NCBI GenBank assembly: GCA_015057005.1 | Contig: SVFF01000015.1 | Location: 1-53,548 of the forward strand | Length of the DNA: 53,548 bases | Direction of reading: 5' to 3' | DNA from: Lachnospiraceae bacterium | GTDB lineage: Bacteria; Bacillota; Clostridia; Lachnospirales; Lachnospiraceae | Part shown: one piece after another, positions 33,477-42,948 of the stretch | Position numbering within the stretch: the stretch's first letter is position 1 | Layout: each line of letters starts with the position of its first letter | The notes under the pieces: model-generated | The model's database searches: none | Told to the model about the DNA's origin: nothing | What the model saw: only the letters and a program-made list of their open reading frames with translations | Translations under genes and position numbers: made by a program

Positions 33477-36104
33477 TTACTCGGCAGAAACTTCAAATCC
33501 GATAGGATAGCGTCCGCTGCATCTGCCATAAATGGAGAAGCCATTCTGACCCTTGAGTGAGATTTCAAAGGATTCAGGTAATAAATCTGCTGTTTCAGCA
33601 GGAATTACAGCCACACACACGAAACCATAGGAACCGGCCTCGTCGATTTTTCTTGTCTGTGCCTGATAATGCCAGGACAGGCAGCCTCGGCTGTCCGCGG
33701 GATTATCTGCTGCAATGATCTCTTTCGTAAACACTTCACCCACAGACAGTTGGATAGTCTCGGGACAAAGCACCTCATCGGTCTGGAAATAGCTGTTAGG
33801 GTTCTCGCCTCTGTCCACACGATAGCCGCGCATAAAGTCCAAATCAATACTGTCTTTTTCATCACGGTCCAGTCTGTCCTTGGTAAGTTCCTCCTTGGAA
33901 GATGCTTCAAAGCGAATGCAGATGTCCTTACCCTGCTCATAACCGGGAATAGAAGCCTTTTCAACAGTAGCCTTTGCAGTACCTGCGCCGATACAGTTCA
34001 GCTTATTGCCCTCCTGCAGAACCCATGCACGCTTAAAACCGGTGCACTCAAACTCTGCAGGCTGCACAGTCAGCGTTTCCACTTCACCCTGTACATCGTA
34101 TACCATAAAGTTTCTCATGATGCAGTTGTCACTGTCATCCATCAGATACAGGCGAAGTTTGGCAACACCATTCTGCTCAGGAAGTTTCACTTTCAAAACG
34201 CCCAGCTGGGTACAGCCATAATGGTCATAGTGAATGTCCATGCTGCCTTCAGATACTACAGATTCCGTTTTACCGGTATCCAGCGCAATCTCCCACACAA
34301 CCTTCATGTCCTTGCCATGGTGCTCGTCCGTGAAAGAAGAAATTACCAAAGGAGCCTCAATTTCTTCCCCAACCTTGCAGGTCTTCATAGGCTCGCTGTC
34401 CACTGCCAGAAAATCATAACTGTGGAGATCCTTCAATGTCATACCGGGCACATAGCCACCGAAACCAAACTCCTTCATTGCGTCATCCAGTCGGTAATAA
34501 CCGTTGAACTCATTGATAACATCTCTGAATTCCGTAAAGATGAAACCGCAGATCTCATCATGAAGTCTGTATTCGTTCATCATATATTTGTAATGCCAGG
34601 AAATATCACTGTCTCCTGCACTGCCGTCCATGCCCCATACATTACCGCATTCGCTGTTCATCAAAGGCACATCGGTACAGGCATACTCACCGATAAAGTT
34701 GAACTTATCTCCCACATTACTGCTGTCCACATAATCTACGATATGTTTCTTGGTGCTTTCGTAACCATTTGCGTAGAAATGCCATGTGTTTACATCTGTT
34801 ACGGTATGGTCTTTGTTGCAGGGAGAATTATCCTCTACCAATCTGGTGGGATCATATTCCTTTACCTTATGATAACAATCTACAACCCACTTCTGGGTCG
34901 CTTCTGTATAAACTTTGCCTTTCGTTCCATCCTCTTTCTGATAAAAGTCAAACAGACCCCAGGTCTCATTAAATACTACCCAATAGAAGATGGAAGGATG
35001 ATTGATGTCGCGCTTTAACACCTCAAACATCTGAGGCTCATAAAAAGCTCTTGCCACACCGTTGGGCTCTCCCCAGAAACAAGGAATGTCTTCCATGATC
35101 AAAAGCCCCAGCTTATCAGCCCAATACAGCTTGCGGGGTTCTTCCGGCTTAATGTGGATTCTTGCACAGTTAAGGCCTAACGCCTTCATCTGTTCAATCT
35201 CACGTCTGCAGTCCTCATCCTCCGGGAAAGTGAAGAAGCCTTTTGCATTAAAGGACTGATCCAGGCAGCCATTGATATAAATGGGCTTGCCGTTTAAGGT
35301 AATATATTTGCGCTTTCTGTTGTCCACACGGGCACTGCCTACTTCTCTGATACCGAAATAAGTAGCAATCTCATCCGCACCCTCTTCGGTCTTCAGGAGC
35401 AGCTTACCTTCGTAAAGATGGGGTTCCTCGGGAGACCAAAGCTTGGGTTCCTTCACATGTAAAGCAAGGATATTGGTGTTGGTCTGTGCTTTCACAACTT
35501 CTCCGCCTTCACAGGCAAATTCAGCTTCCAGGATCCAATTGTCCAGCCCTACAATCCGGGCCTCAATAGTCACCTCACCGCTGCAGAGGGTAGTAATGCG
35601 GAAACTGTCAATATAGGTACATCCACGCTCCTCAAGCCACACAGTCTGCCAGATACCACGCACATTACCGTAACCCTGCTTGCCGTAGGTCTGATATTCA
35701 TAATCGGCATCCACAGCTCTTACAATGATCTCATTTTCTTCGGTATTGGACCAAACCGCTGTTACATCCACAGAAATGGGAGTGTACCCGCCGAAATGGT
35801 GGTTTAAATGAACACCGTTTACAAACACATCACTCTCATAATCCACTGCGCCCAAATTCAGGAACAGACGGTTGCCTCCGGCATTATATGTAACTTTCTT
35901 TCTGTACCAGCCGGTACCTTTGTACTCCTCACCAATACCCGAGAGGGGGGATTCCCAGGAAAAGGGAACTGTAATCTTCTTGTCAAAGCTTGGGATATCA
36001 AAGGAAAATTCCCACTCTCCGTTCAGATTGACCCAATTTTTTCTGACCTTATCCGGCGTCGGATGAAGCGGTCGGGGAATTGTCATGTTTGGATTGTTGT
36101 TCAT
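33477..36104 (-). CDS. glycoside hydrolase family 2 enzyme (beta-galactosidase/glucuronidase-like)
   Basis: 875 residues with GH2 order: sugar-binding jelly roll (WVNLNGEWEFSFD, GTGWYRKKVTY, HHFGGYTPISVDVT), Ig-like domain, barrel with NCARIHIKPEEPRKLYWADKLGLLIMEDIP, acid/base Glu in VVFNETWG near 379 and the nucleophile Glu in FTEFRDV near 523, and C-terminal beta domains. No signal peptide. Specificity is open: it lacks clear signatures that separate galactosidase, glucuronidase and mannosidase. I start at 36104 because GGAG lies about six bases upstream; the longer frame to 36176 lacks a site. A 449-residue open frame on the opposite strand is a shadow of this gene. Confidence 0.88.
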   Translation of the reverse strand: MNNNPNMTIPRPLHPTPDKVRKNWVNLNGEWEFSFDIPSFDKKITVPFSWESPLSGIGEEYKGTGWYRKKVTYNAGGNRLFLNLGAVDYESDVFVNGVHLNHHFGGYTPISVDVTAVWSNTEENEIIVRAVDADYEYQTYGKQGYGNVRGIWQTVWLEERGCTYIDSFRITTLCSGEVTIEARIVGLDNWILEAEFACEGGEVVKAQTNTNILALHVKEPKLWSPEEPHLYEGKLLLKTEEGADEIATYFGIREVGSARVDNRKRKYITLNGKPIYINGCLDQSFNAKGFFTFPEDEDCRREIEQMKALGLNCARIHIKPEEPRKLYWADKLGLLIMEDIPCFWGEPNGVARAFYEPQMFEVLKRDINHPSIFYWVVFNETWGLFDFYQKEDGTKGKVYTEATQKWVVDCYHKVKEYDPTRLVEDNSPCNKDHTVTDVNTWHFYANGYESTKKHIVDYVDSSNVGDKFNFIGEYACTDVPLMNSECGNVWGMDGSAGDSDISWHYKYMMNEYRLHDEICGFIFTEFRDVINEFNGYYRLDDAMKEFGFGGYVPGMTLKDLHSYDFLAVDSEPMKTCKVGEEIEAPLVISSFTDEHHGKDMKVVWEIALDTGKTESVVSEGSMDIHYDHYGCTQLGVLKVKLPEQNGVAKLRLYLMDDSDNCIMRNFMVYDVQGEVETLTVQPAEFECTGFKRAWVLQEGNKLNCIGAGTAKATVEKASIPGYEQGKDICIRFEASSKEELTKDRLDRDEKDSIDLDFMRGYRVDRGENPNSYFQTDEVLCPETIQLSVGEVFTKEIIAADNPADSRGCLSWHYQAQTRKIDEAGSYGFVCVAVIPAETADLLPESFEISLKGQNGFSIYGRCSGRYPIGFEVSAE

Positions 36105-36289
36105 TTCAATCTCCATTCTACTGTTTTTGTGGATTTTTCGTTTCAAAAATCTATTTTCAGATTGCAAGTATGTCACAAGCCCACACTTATAAACAATATA
36201 TCACATTTTTTAATTTCATTCAAGAACAAAGCTCGTCACATCACATTCAACTAAATACATCTAAATACTTTACACGAACTTATCAAGTA

Positions 36290-37693
36290 CTAATCTGCAG
36301 AACCTGCCTTCTTGATCACCCTTCGGTAGATCACCACGAAACAGATAAACTGCACCGAAAGTGTCAACGTCCAGCTGATGGGATACGAGGAATAGAGACA
36401 GGGCAAAGTATGTATCTTCTGGAAAATCGTATAAATCCAGACAATTCTGAACAGACATGCACCGCTTAAAGTGACGAACATAGGCACCATGGCATAGCCC
36501 ATACCACGCATCAGGCCCACAACCACATCCATCATACCGCCGATACAATAGAACATAGCCAACACGCCCAATCGCAGCATTCCATACGCGATCACTTCCG
36601 GGTCTGTCGCATACAGCCCAAGGAGCGGCTCCGCAAAGAAAATTGCTGCTCCACCCACAATAAAGCCCACTATCAGAGACATTCCCATGCAGATAAAGGC
36701 AATTCTTTTGATCCGCTTAAACTTATGGGCACCGTAATTCTGTCCGGTAAAGCTCATGGCCGCCTGATAAAAGGCGGCATTGGAGGTACTGATAAAGCCC
36801 TCAATGTTCTGAGACGCGGTATTGCCTGCCATAGCCACAGCGCCAAAAGAATTTACCGATGATTGGATCAGCACATTGGAAATGTTAAAGCAGATACTCT
36901 GAAGTCCTGCCGGCAGACCAATGCGCACAATCTCAAGCATATATCTTGGTTTAATACCCAATCTGTTCAGCTCCAGTCGACAATCTCCCTCTGTCTGCAT
37001 CAGGCACCGCACTACCAGCACTGCCGATAGGATCTGGGAGACCACCGTCGCGATGGCCACGCCTGCCACTCCCATATGGAACACAATTACAAGGATCAGA
37101 TTCAACAACACATTGACCACACCTGCATAAAACAGATAATACAGAGGTCGTTTGGTATCTCCTACCGCTCTCAAAATAGCACTGCCGAAATTGTAGACCA
37201 TCAAAAAGGGCATGCACAGGAAATAAATGCGCATATATAAAACAGATTGATCAATGACCTCCATAGGAGTCCCCATGGCCTGCAGTGCCACTCTGGATAC
37301 GCAGATACCCAAAACGCCCAGGAACACGCCGCTTACCAGGGCAGTGGTAATCGCTGTATGTACCATCTCAGACAATTCTTTCTTCTTACCGGCGCCGTAA
37401 TAACGGGCCACCATAACATTACTGCCCACAGAGAGACCAATAAAAAAATTGATGATCAGATTGTTCAATGAGCTGGTAGACCCTACCGCCGCCAATGCCT
37501 CACTTCCGGTAAAACGTCCCACCACGATCATGTCCGCTGCATTAAATAAAAGCTGCAGTATACCGGAAAGCATTAGGGGTATGGCAAAAACAATGATCTT
37601 GCCAAACAGCGGACCGTTGCACATATCGATCTCGTACTTTTTCGTTGCTTTTCTGCGGCGCCCTTTCTCTGTAACTGCTTCTGATCCTTTCAT
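36290..37693 (-). CDS. MATE family efflux transporter
   Basis: Twelve-helix antiporter of the multidrug and toxin extrusion family, exporting cationic compounds with Na+ or H+. Starts with FGKIIVFAIPLMLSGILQLLFNAADMIVVGRFTG, then the repeated half QNYGAHKFKRIKR, both typical of the DinF/NorM branch of Firmicutes. I start at 37693 (MKGSEAV...), with AGGGGG eight bases upstream. The frame extends upstream to 37792 through a 15-base tandem array that would encode NEKIA/T-type repeats; I read this as the intergenic array passing in frame by chance of its 15-base period. A charged Lys/Arg stretch precedes the first helix. Confidence 0.92.
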   Translation of the reverse strand: MKGSEAVTEKGRRRKATKKYEIDMCNGPLFGKIIVFAIPLMLSGILQLLFNAADMIVVGRFTGSEALAAVGSTSSLNNLIINFFIGLSVGSNVMVARYYGAGKKKELSEMVHTAITTALVSGVFLGVLGICVSRVALQAMGTPMEVIDQSVLYMRIYFLCMPFLMVYNFGSAILRAVGDTKRPLYYLFYAGVVNVLLNLILVIVFHMGVAGVAIATVVSQILSAVLVVRCLMQTEGDCRLELNRLGIKPRYMLEIVRIGLPAGLQSICFNISNVLIQSSVNSFGAVAMAGNTASQNIEGFISTSNAAFYQAAMSFTGQNYGAHKFKRIKRIAFICMGMSLIVGFIVGGAAIFFAEPLLGLYATDPEVIAYGMLRLGVLAMFYCIGGMMDVVVGLMRGMGYAMVPMFVTLSGACLFRIVWIYTIFQKIHTLPCLYSSYPISWTLTLSVQFICFVVIYRRVIKKAGSAD

Positions 37694-37705
37694 TTCCCAT
37701 TCCCC

Positions 37706-37800
37706 CTTCTCATTTGCATTTTTCTCATTCGCAATTTTCTCATTCGTAATTTTCTCATTTATTATTTTCGCATTCGTTATTTTCTCATTCAAAATTTTTT
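37706..37800. repeat. 15-bp tandem array between the YihY and MATE genes
   Basis: Six units of TTTTCTCATTCGTAA type at exact 15-base spacing (CATT at 37711, 37726, 37741, 37756, 37771, 37786). The stop codon of the upstream YihY-like gene (37789-37791) is in the first unit, and the next unit downstream degrades into the MATE ribosome site. Confidence 0.85.
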
Positions 37801-38622
37801 ATTCAGTGTTTTACCGTTCAAACAGCGGTTCAAACAGGCCCCTGCAAATACAATGTACATTCCAAAGTAAAGCCACAGCATTACAATGATCACAATGGAC
37901 AGATTGCCATATATCCCCTTAGTCAGCCCCTGATCCACGTAAATGGAAAAGCCCCAGGAAAACACACTCCACAATATTGCTGTAAACACAGCACCGATAA
38001 GCTGCTCCCTGCATTTCAATTTTACGTTAGGAATATAAGTGTAGATCAGCGCAAAAAATATTGTCAGCACGGCCCATACCAACACAAAACGAAAGTAATA
38101 TAAAAAAGATACGGGGACTTCCATCCATGGGAAACGCAGCAGAAATCCCCTCAGTACTTGGTTTCCAAACACCGTCACCAGCAAAGAAACAATCACCATA
38201 AACAGCAGGATCAATGTATAACCGGATGCCACGGTCCGTACCAGAAAATAATTCCGCTTTTCCTCCACATCGTTAATATCATTCAGCCCCCGCATAAGCG
38301 CCAGTACCCCTTTGCCGGCAGACCACAGTGTAGTCACTGCCGCAACTGACAGGATACCTGCTGATTTCTCGTAGACCTCCTGCACCAGACTCACTGCCAG
38401 CGGATCGATCACTTCAGGCGTAATATCTGTAATGGCACGCTCCAGATGCCCCTCAGTAAGAGGGGTGAACGGAATAATCGTACAGATCATGATCAACATA
38501 GGCAGCAGCGATACAAAAATAAAAAAAGCCGAGCTGCCCGCATGGGCACTGATATTCTGTTTTTTTATCTGCGCGGAAAATTCCCGCAATATGATCATCG
38601 CTTTCTTCATGATCGAATCCAC
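37789..38622 (-). CDS. YihY/BrkB-family membrane protein
   Basis: 277 residues with six hydrophobic segments. Conserved blocks HAGSSAFFIFVSLLPMLIMI, TTLWSAGKGVLALMRGLNDI and GAVFTAILWSVFSWGFSIYVD, and the end IYGNLSIVIIVMLWLYFGMYIVFAGACLNR, identify UPF0761/YihY proteins. The old name ribonuclease BN is a misnomer; role is unknown, possibly in envelope transport. The first codon is GTG with GGAGG six bases upstream. A later ATG at 38610 is too far from the site. The stop codon begins the tandem array leading to the MATE gene. Confidence 0.9.
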   Translation of the reverse strand: MDSIMKKAMIILREFSAQIKKQNISAHAGSSAFFIFVSLLPMLIMICTIIPFTPLTEGHLERAITDITPEVIDPLAVSLVQEVYEKSAGILSVAAVTTLWSAGKGVLALMRGLNDINDVEEKRNYFLVRTVASGYTLILLFMVIVSLLVTVFGNQVLRGFLLRFPWMEVPVSFLYYFRFVLVWAVLTIFFALIYTYIPNVKLKCREQLIGAVFTAILWSVFSWGFSIYVDQGLTKGIYGNLSIVIIVMLWLYFGMYIVFAGACLNRCLNGKTLNKKF

Positions 38623-38649
38623 TCATTTCCTCCAAGACAGCAGTATTCT

Positions 38650-40662
38650 TTACTCTGTATATATATGCCGCACATCACAGCCCTCATAATAGAATTGCAA
38701 AACTTCTTCTGCTTTATACCCTGCAGCAGCCATGTTCTTGGCCCCATTCTGGCTCATACCCACGCCATGACCGAATCCACCGCCTATCAATTTATATCCT
38801 ACCACTTTTCCATCCTCTTTGCCACCCGCTTTTTCTGTTTCCAGCACAAAAAAGGCACTGGGCAAAAGCGTCAATGGTGTTGATTTACTGCCGTCCCGGC
38901 GTATCACCACATCATCTCCGCTGCAGAGCACGTACCGTATACTGTATTCCGTAAGTACCTTATAAGTGTGCTTTCCTGTATCAATCACCAATTCTGCCGC
39001 CACACCGCCACTGCCTCGTTTTGAAATATACAGCTCCTTTATTTGGGAAAGTTCTTTGATAGGGGCGCTGACATATTCTCCATCCTTAAGTGTCAATACC
39101 AATTGGGGATTGGCTGCATAGCGCTCCTGCAGGGCTTTCAAAATCACTTTCCTGTCCAATTCAGGAACATGATAATTCCAGCGGTACCAAATTTCACCAG
39201 CCTCAAAATCATCCGGATTTTCTCCTGTAATAAAGTGACCAAAAGCATCCTCCTGTCCCAGAAGAAGGGCAGGATTCTCCGGCAAACTCTCCGAATGGTT
39301 CTCTATCGGATTCTCCACCAGAGTGTCCCCCTCATTTTCTAAAACCACATCCTGTTGCAGCGTTGTAAAATTGTGGACTTTTGCAGTCAGATAAGGGAGT
39401 TCGGACATACCATCCCCATTCCACACCCCTGCGTCCGTCCCTGCTCCACAGGAGGTAGAGTAATAATAGGTCTGTGCCGGCTGATTGTCCGCTGTGACCA
39501 AAAGCTGTCCGTAGGTTTCTTTGACTGCAGTAGTAGTGCTCTCCTGCTCTGCAATATTGTTGTAGACCTGGTAAGAAGTACTGTCATCCACATGGGCGCC
39601 GTACTGGGGATAGCCTGCCCGAAGCATATAACCGTAAGCATAGGTTCTGGCGCAAACAGCCTGTGCTCTAAGGGCCTCTGCCGGGTATGAGGCCGGCATT
39701 TCACTGGGGACAACGCTATATAAGTACTCCTCCAAAAGCAGTTCATTGATCACTGCAATGCCACCTTCCGTGGGCTGCAGCTCCAAACGCCCTCTGTAAC
39801 CTGCATTTTCACAGTTACGGCGCACATTATTCAAATACAGCTTCCCCGTAAGAACGGAAGGTACCACCCGCACTCTGTCTCCCGCAAAAAAGCTGCTGTC
39901 ATCCTTCAGCGTAAGCTCCGTGCCTGCCGGAAAGCTTTCTGTCTGCAGCGCCTCAGGAGTACCATACTGGACCATAAAATCACAGTCTGCCGTCAAAACA
40001 AGTTCCCGATGCAATGTTTCCGCATAATCAGATGTCTTCACCAGCACCCGTATATACTCCATGGCAGCCTCCTTGGCCATCAAAATACCGCAAATTTCTC
40101 CATTATCCACACAAAAATCCGCAAAATCATAGCCAAAGGGAAGATCTGCCGCCGTACACATAACAAGCGTATTATAAATGCGGTACCCTTTATAGTCAGA
40201 TGCTAAAGGCAGCCGGCCGTAGCCCTCCAATTCCAGGCTGTCTGGGGCGGCACTCAGTACTTTACCGTGAATCCGCTCTTTTTTTACACGCACTGCAGTA
40301 ATCCGGCCATCTGTCAATTCAATATCGGCAATCTGTTCCCTGAACGCTTCCGGTTCCGGCATGTTTTTTTCTGACTGCTCCGCAAAATACCGGATTTCCT
40401 CCACACCATCCCTGAAAATTTGCATTTTCCCCTCATCAGCATCCATGATCCACACATTAGTCAGTAGTTGGACCACCGGAACATATTCCGGAACACTTTC
40501 CTGCTCCTTTCTTTTATTATCGTAGTCCAGAACCGTTGTAAGTATCCGCACCACCAACAGCAAAAGAAGTAACCCCAGGCCCAGCACACAAAACCATGCT
40601 TTCAACTGCAACTGTTCTCTCCTAGTCAGTTCTCCCCATATAGTTCTCAATTTGTCCTTCAA
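38650..40662 (-). CDS. SpoIID/LytB-domain protein with membrane anchor
   Basis: 670 residues. One N-terminal membrane helix (about 22-43) anchors a large extracellular part. The middle and C-terminal half carries the SpoIID block: EEYLYSVVPSEMPASYPAEALRAQAVCARTYAYGYM, then ...TYYYSTSCGAGTDAGVWN and GGGFGHGVGMSQNGAKNMAAAGY, the peptidoglycan lytic transglycosylase signature. SpoIID removes the stem-less glycan in engulfment; this longer relative may act in sporulation or in ordinary wall turnover. The start codon is TTG with GGAAGGA seven bases upstream. It follows the 6S RNA locus. Confidence 0.88.
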   Translation of the reverse strand: MKDKLRTIWGELTRREQLQLKAWFCVLGLGLLLLLLVVRILTTVLDYDNKRKEQESVPEYVPVVQLLTNVWIMDADEGKMQIFRDGVEEIRYFAEQSEKNMPEPEAFREQIADIELTDGRITAVRVKKERIHGKVLSAAPDSLELEGYGRLPLASDYKGYRIYNTLVMCTAADLPFGYDFADFCVDNGEICGILMAKEAAMEYIRVLVKTSDYAETLHRELVLTADCDFMVQYGTPEALQTESFPAGTELTLKDDSSFFAGDRVRVVPSVLTGKLYLNNVRRNCENAGYRGRLELQPTEGGIAVINELLLEEYLYSVVPSEMPASYPAEALRAQAVCARTYAYGYMLRAGYPQYGAHVDDSTSYQVYNNIAEQESTTTAVKETYGQLLVTADNQPAQTYYYSTSCGAGTDAGVWNGDGMSELPYLTAKVHNFTTLQQDVVLENEGDTLVENPIENHSESLPENPALLLGQEDAFGHFITGENPDDFEAGEIWYRWNYHVPELDRKVILKALQERYAANPQLVLTLKDGEYVSAPIKELSQIKELYISKRGSGGVAAELVIDTGKHTYKVLTEYSIRYVLCSGDDVVIRRDGSKSTPLTLLPSAFFVLETEKAGGKEDGKVVGYKLIGGGFGHGVGMSQNGAKNMAAAGYKAEEVLQFYYEGCDVRHIYTE

Positions 40663-40730
40663 ATTTTTGTCCTTCCTTTGGTTTTATTCAAAAAACGGAT
40701 GACACGTTTCCGGGCCATCCTTCGCTATGT

Positions 40731-40754
40731 AAAAAGCAGCCCTTTCGGACTGCT
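40731..40754 (-). terminator. terminator of the 6S RNA transcript
   Basis: AGCAGTCC / GGGCTGCT with GAAA loop, then TTTTT. Confidence 0.85.
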
Positions 40755-40974
40755 CTCTTATCTTCTGTATGACCCCCAAGGTGCCGCCTCTTGCCTTTTG
40801 ACTCCTAGCAATGCTAGGTGGGTAACCGCAACCAACCTTTTGCCTTCCCTTCCAATCCTGCACGTTCGTAATACGAAGGTGAGTGAGGGCTTGACAGCCA
40901 CTTGGCGATATAGGAATCCCTTTTTAAAGAATGTAGGTTCAAAAACTAACAAGAGTTATCGAACATCTCAGGTT
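40731..40974 (-). ncRNA. ssrS: 6S RNA candidate
   Basis: Global regulator RNA that mimics an open promoter and binds sigma-A RNA polymerase. On the minus strand the RNA begins near 40974 and contains CTGAGATGTTCG (40971-40960), identical to the 5' core of E. coli 6S, and ends with GGCGGCACCTTGGGGG (40788-40773), similar to the E. coli 3' end. The two ends pair (CCTGAGATG with CACCTTGGGG), followed inwards by CTCTTG/CAAGAG. A terminator (AGCAG / CTGCT then TTTTT) ends at 40731. Mature size would be about 200 bases. Confidence 0.72.
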
Positions 40975-40980
40975 AATTAT

Positions 40981-41009
40981 ATTATAGCCAATCGGCCACA
41001 ATATTACAA
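40981..41009 (-). promoter_or_regulatory. promoter of 6S RNA
   Basis: TTGTAA (41009-41004), 17-base spacer, TATAAT (40986-40981) on the minus strand. Confidence 0.75.
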
Positions 41010-41076
41010 CTGTAAATTTTGGCAAATTATAAGTTCCATTTTATTGTTCTTTATAAAATGCGGTTCTTTGTCACTG

Positions 41077-42882
41077 CTATACTGTGGTAGTCTTCAACCA
41101 CTCCCGCTCCTCTTCTGTCAGGAAAGGCGCCACTTTCTCGAATACCTTCTGCTGGTAGTCACGCAGCAAAGCTTTCGTGGTATCATTCAGGTACTGTTCG
41201 TCAATAGCTTCCATATCCAGGGGGACCCAGGTCAGTGTATCAAAGTGCATGAACTGGCCATACTCATTCTGAACGTCTTTTTTAACCATCACCACGTTCT
41301 CAATGCGGATACCATGGCTGCCTGCCACGTAGAAGCCGGGCTCGTCGCTGATCACCATACCCTCTTCCAGAACAGCCTCCAGACCGCCGGGAACATAGCG
41401 GGAATGTACGCTCTGAGGACCCTCATGCACATTAAGCATATAACCGATACCATGTCCGGTGCCGTGCTTGAAATCAAGTCCCTGATTCCAAAGGGGCTGC
41501 CTTGCCAAAATATCCAGACTGCGTCCGGTACAGCCGTACAGCCAACGGGCTGCTGCAAGCTGCAGTGTACCGGCAGCTACCAGAGTATAATCTCTCTTCA
41601 TTTCATCTGTGACAGGACCCAAAACAATGGTTCTGGTCACATCTGTGGTACCGCCCACATACTGTCCGCCGGAATCCACCAGGAATAATCCTTCGGGCTT
41701 CAGTTCCGCACAGCTTTCAGGTGTAGCCTCGTAATGGACAATTGCACCATTTGATCCATAGCCTGCGATGGTAGGGAAGGACAGATCCAAAAACTCAGGA
41801 ATCTCACGTCTGAACGCTTCCAGACGGTCCGCTGCAGTAATCTCATTAATCTCTGCTTTGCCTATGTTTGTCTTCAGCCAATAAATAAATTTGGTCAGGG
41901 CTACGCTGTCTTTTAAGTAAACCTGCTCCATCTGGGCCATTTCAACAGCATTTTTCACAGCCTTCAGAAGCTCTGTGGGATTCCTTTTCTCAATCAGTTT
42001 CTGCCCCTCTGCCAAAATCTTGTACAGAGTATAACTGCAGCATCTGGTATCCACCCAAACGGAACACCCGGACTCTTTTTGCAGAGAAAGGCCCTGTAAA
42101 AATGCCACGATTTCATTGTACTCTTTTACTGTGATGCCATTCTCTGCAAAATGCTGCTTTACAGTCTCATCCAGCGCTTTTTCCTGAATGAACAGGATCA
42201 CCTCGTCTGCGGTAATGTAACCATAGGACATTGCCACGGGATTACATTCCACATCGCAGCCTCTGATGTTGAGAAGCCACATAAGGTCATCCAGCTTGGG
42301 AAGCATCAAGGCATCAGCACCTTCTGCTGCCATCTTTTCTCTGGTACGTGCCAGCTTATCAGACACGCTTTCCCCTGCAATTTCTTCAGAAAGCACAGTT
42401 ACTTTCCCTGCTGGAAATGCAGGTCTGTCCGTCCAGATTGTCTCTGCCAGATCCTGGGCATATGCGATGTTTACCTGCTTTTCTGCCAGCTTCTTTTCCA
42501 GATTTCTGCCCTCGGATGCGGATACCACGCGGCCGTCAAAGCCCAGAGTCTGTCCTGCCTGCATCTTCTCACAAAGCAGCTCCTCAATAGTAGGCACATC
42601 CTTCTCCTGCATACGGTAAAGATCAATGGTGGTACCATCTAATTCTTTCTCGGCCTGGATATAATATCTGCCATCCGTCCACAGGCCCGCTCCCTCCTGC
42701 CATACCACCAGAGTACCGTTGGAGCCGGAAAAATTACTGAAATATTCTCTTACTTTAAAATAGTCATTTACATATTCGGAGCTGTGAAAATCTGCGGTGG
42801 GCATCATGTAAAAGTCAATGCCGTTTTCTTTCATACACTCACGCAGCACCTGCAGGCGCTCTAAAATCACCTTGTTTTCCAT
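41077..42882 (-). CDS. aminopeptidase P (Xaa-Pro aminopeptidase, M24B)
   Basis: Cleaves the N-terminal residue before proline. About 601 residues in the three-domain form of eukaryote-like APP1: two creatinase-type N-terminal domains and a pita-bread catalytic domain. Metal ligands lie in FLVDSGGQYVGGTTDVTRTIVLG (two Asp), GTGHGIGYMLNVHEGP (His), and ISDEPGFY and GIRIENVV (Glu residues). Start at 42882 (MENKVIL) has GGTG five bases upstream; the frame extends to 42894. It lies just upstream of the 6S locus on the same strand, separated from its promoter by about 70 bases. Confidence 0.93.
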   Translation of the reverse strand: MENKVILERLQVLRECMKENGIDFYMMPTADFHSSEYVNDYFKVREYFSNFSGSNGTLVVWQEGAGLWTDGRYYIQAEKELDGTTIDLYRMQEKDVPTIEELLCEKMQAGQTLGFDGRVVSASEGRNLEKKLAEKQVNIAYAQDLAETIWTDRPAFPAGKVTVLSEEIAGESVSDKLARTREKMAAEGADALMLPKLDDLMWLLNIRGCDVECNPVAMSYGYITADEVILFIQEKALDETVKQHFAENGITVKEYNEIVAFLQGLSLQKESGCSVWVDTRCCSYTLYKILAEGQKLIEKRNPTELLKAVKNAVEMAQMEQVYLKDSVALTKFIYWLKTNIGKAEINEITAADRLEAFRREIPEFLDLSFPTIAGYGSNGAIVHYEATPESCAELKPEGLFLVDSGGQYVGGTTDVTRTIVLGPVTDEMKRDYTLVAAGTLQLAAARWLYGCTGRSLDILARQPLWNQGLDFKHGTGHGIGYMLNVHEGPQSVHSRYVPGGLEAVLEEGMVISDEPGFYVAGSHGIRIENVVMVKKDVQNEYGQFMHFDTLTWVPLDMEAIDEQYLNDTTKALLRDYQQKVFEKVAPFLTEEEREWLKTTTV

Positions 42883-42948
42883 CGTAATCACCATTCTTTA
42901 TATTTTATTATATTCTTTACATTTTAGTTCTTTCGTTTCCGAAATCAC

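Noticed and set aside
33669..35018. 449-codon open frame on the plus strand opposite the GH2 gene
   Set aside because: No ribosome site or domain, and its amino-acid make-up (Ile/His/Val-rich) is that of an antisense shadow of the well-supported GH2 gene.
37694..37792. N-terminal extension of the MATE protein with NEKIT-like repeats
   Set aside because: It coincides with the intergenic tandem array; the ATG at 37693 has a much better ribosome site.
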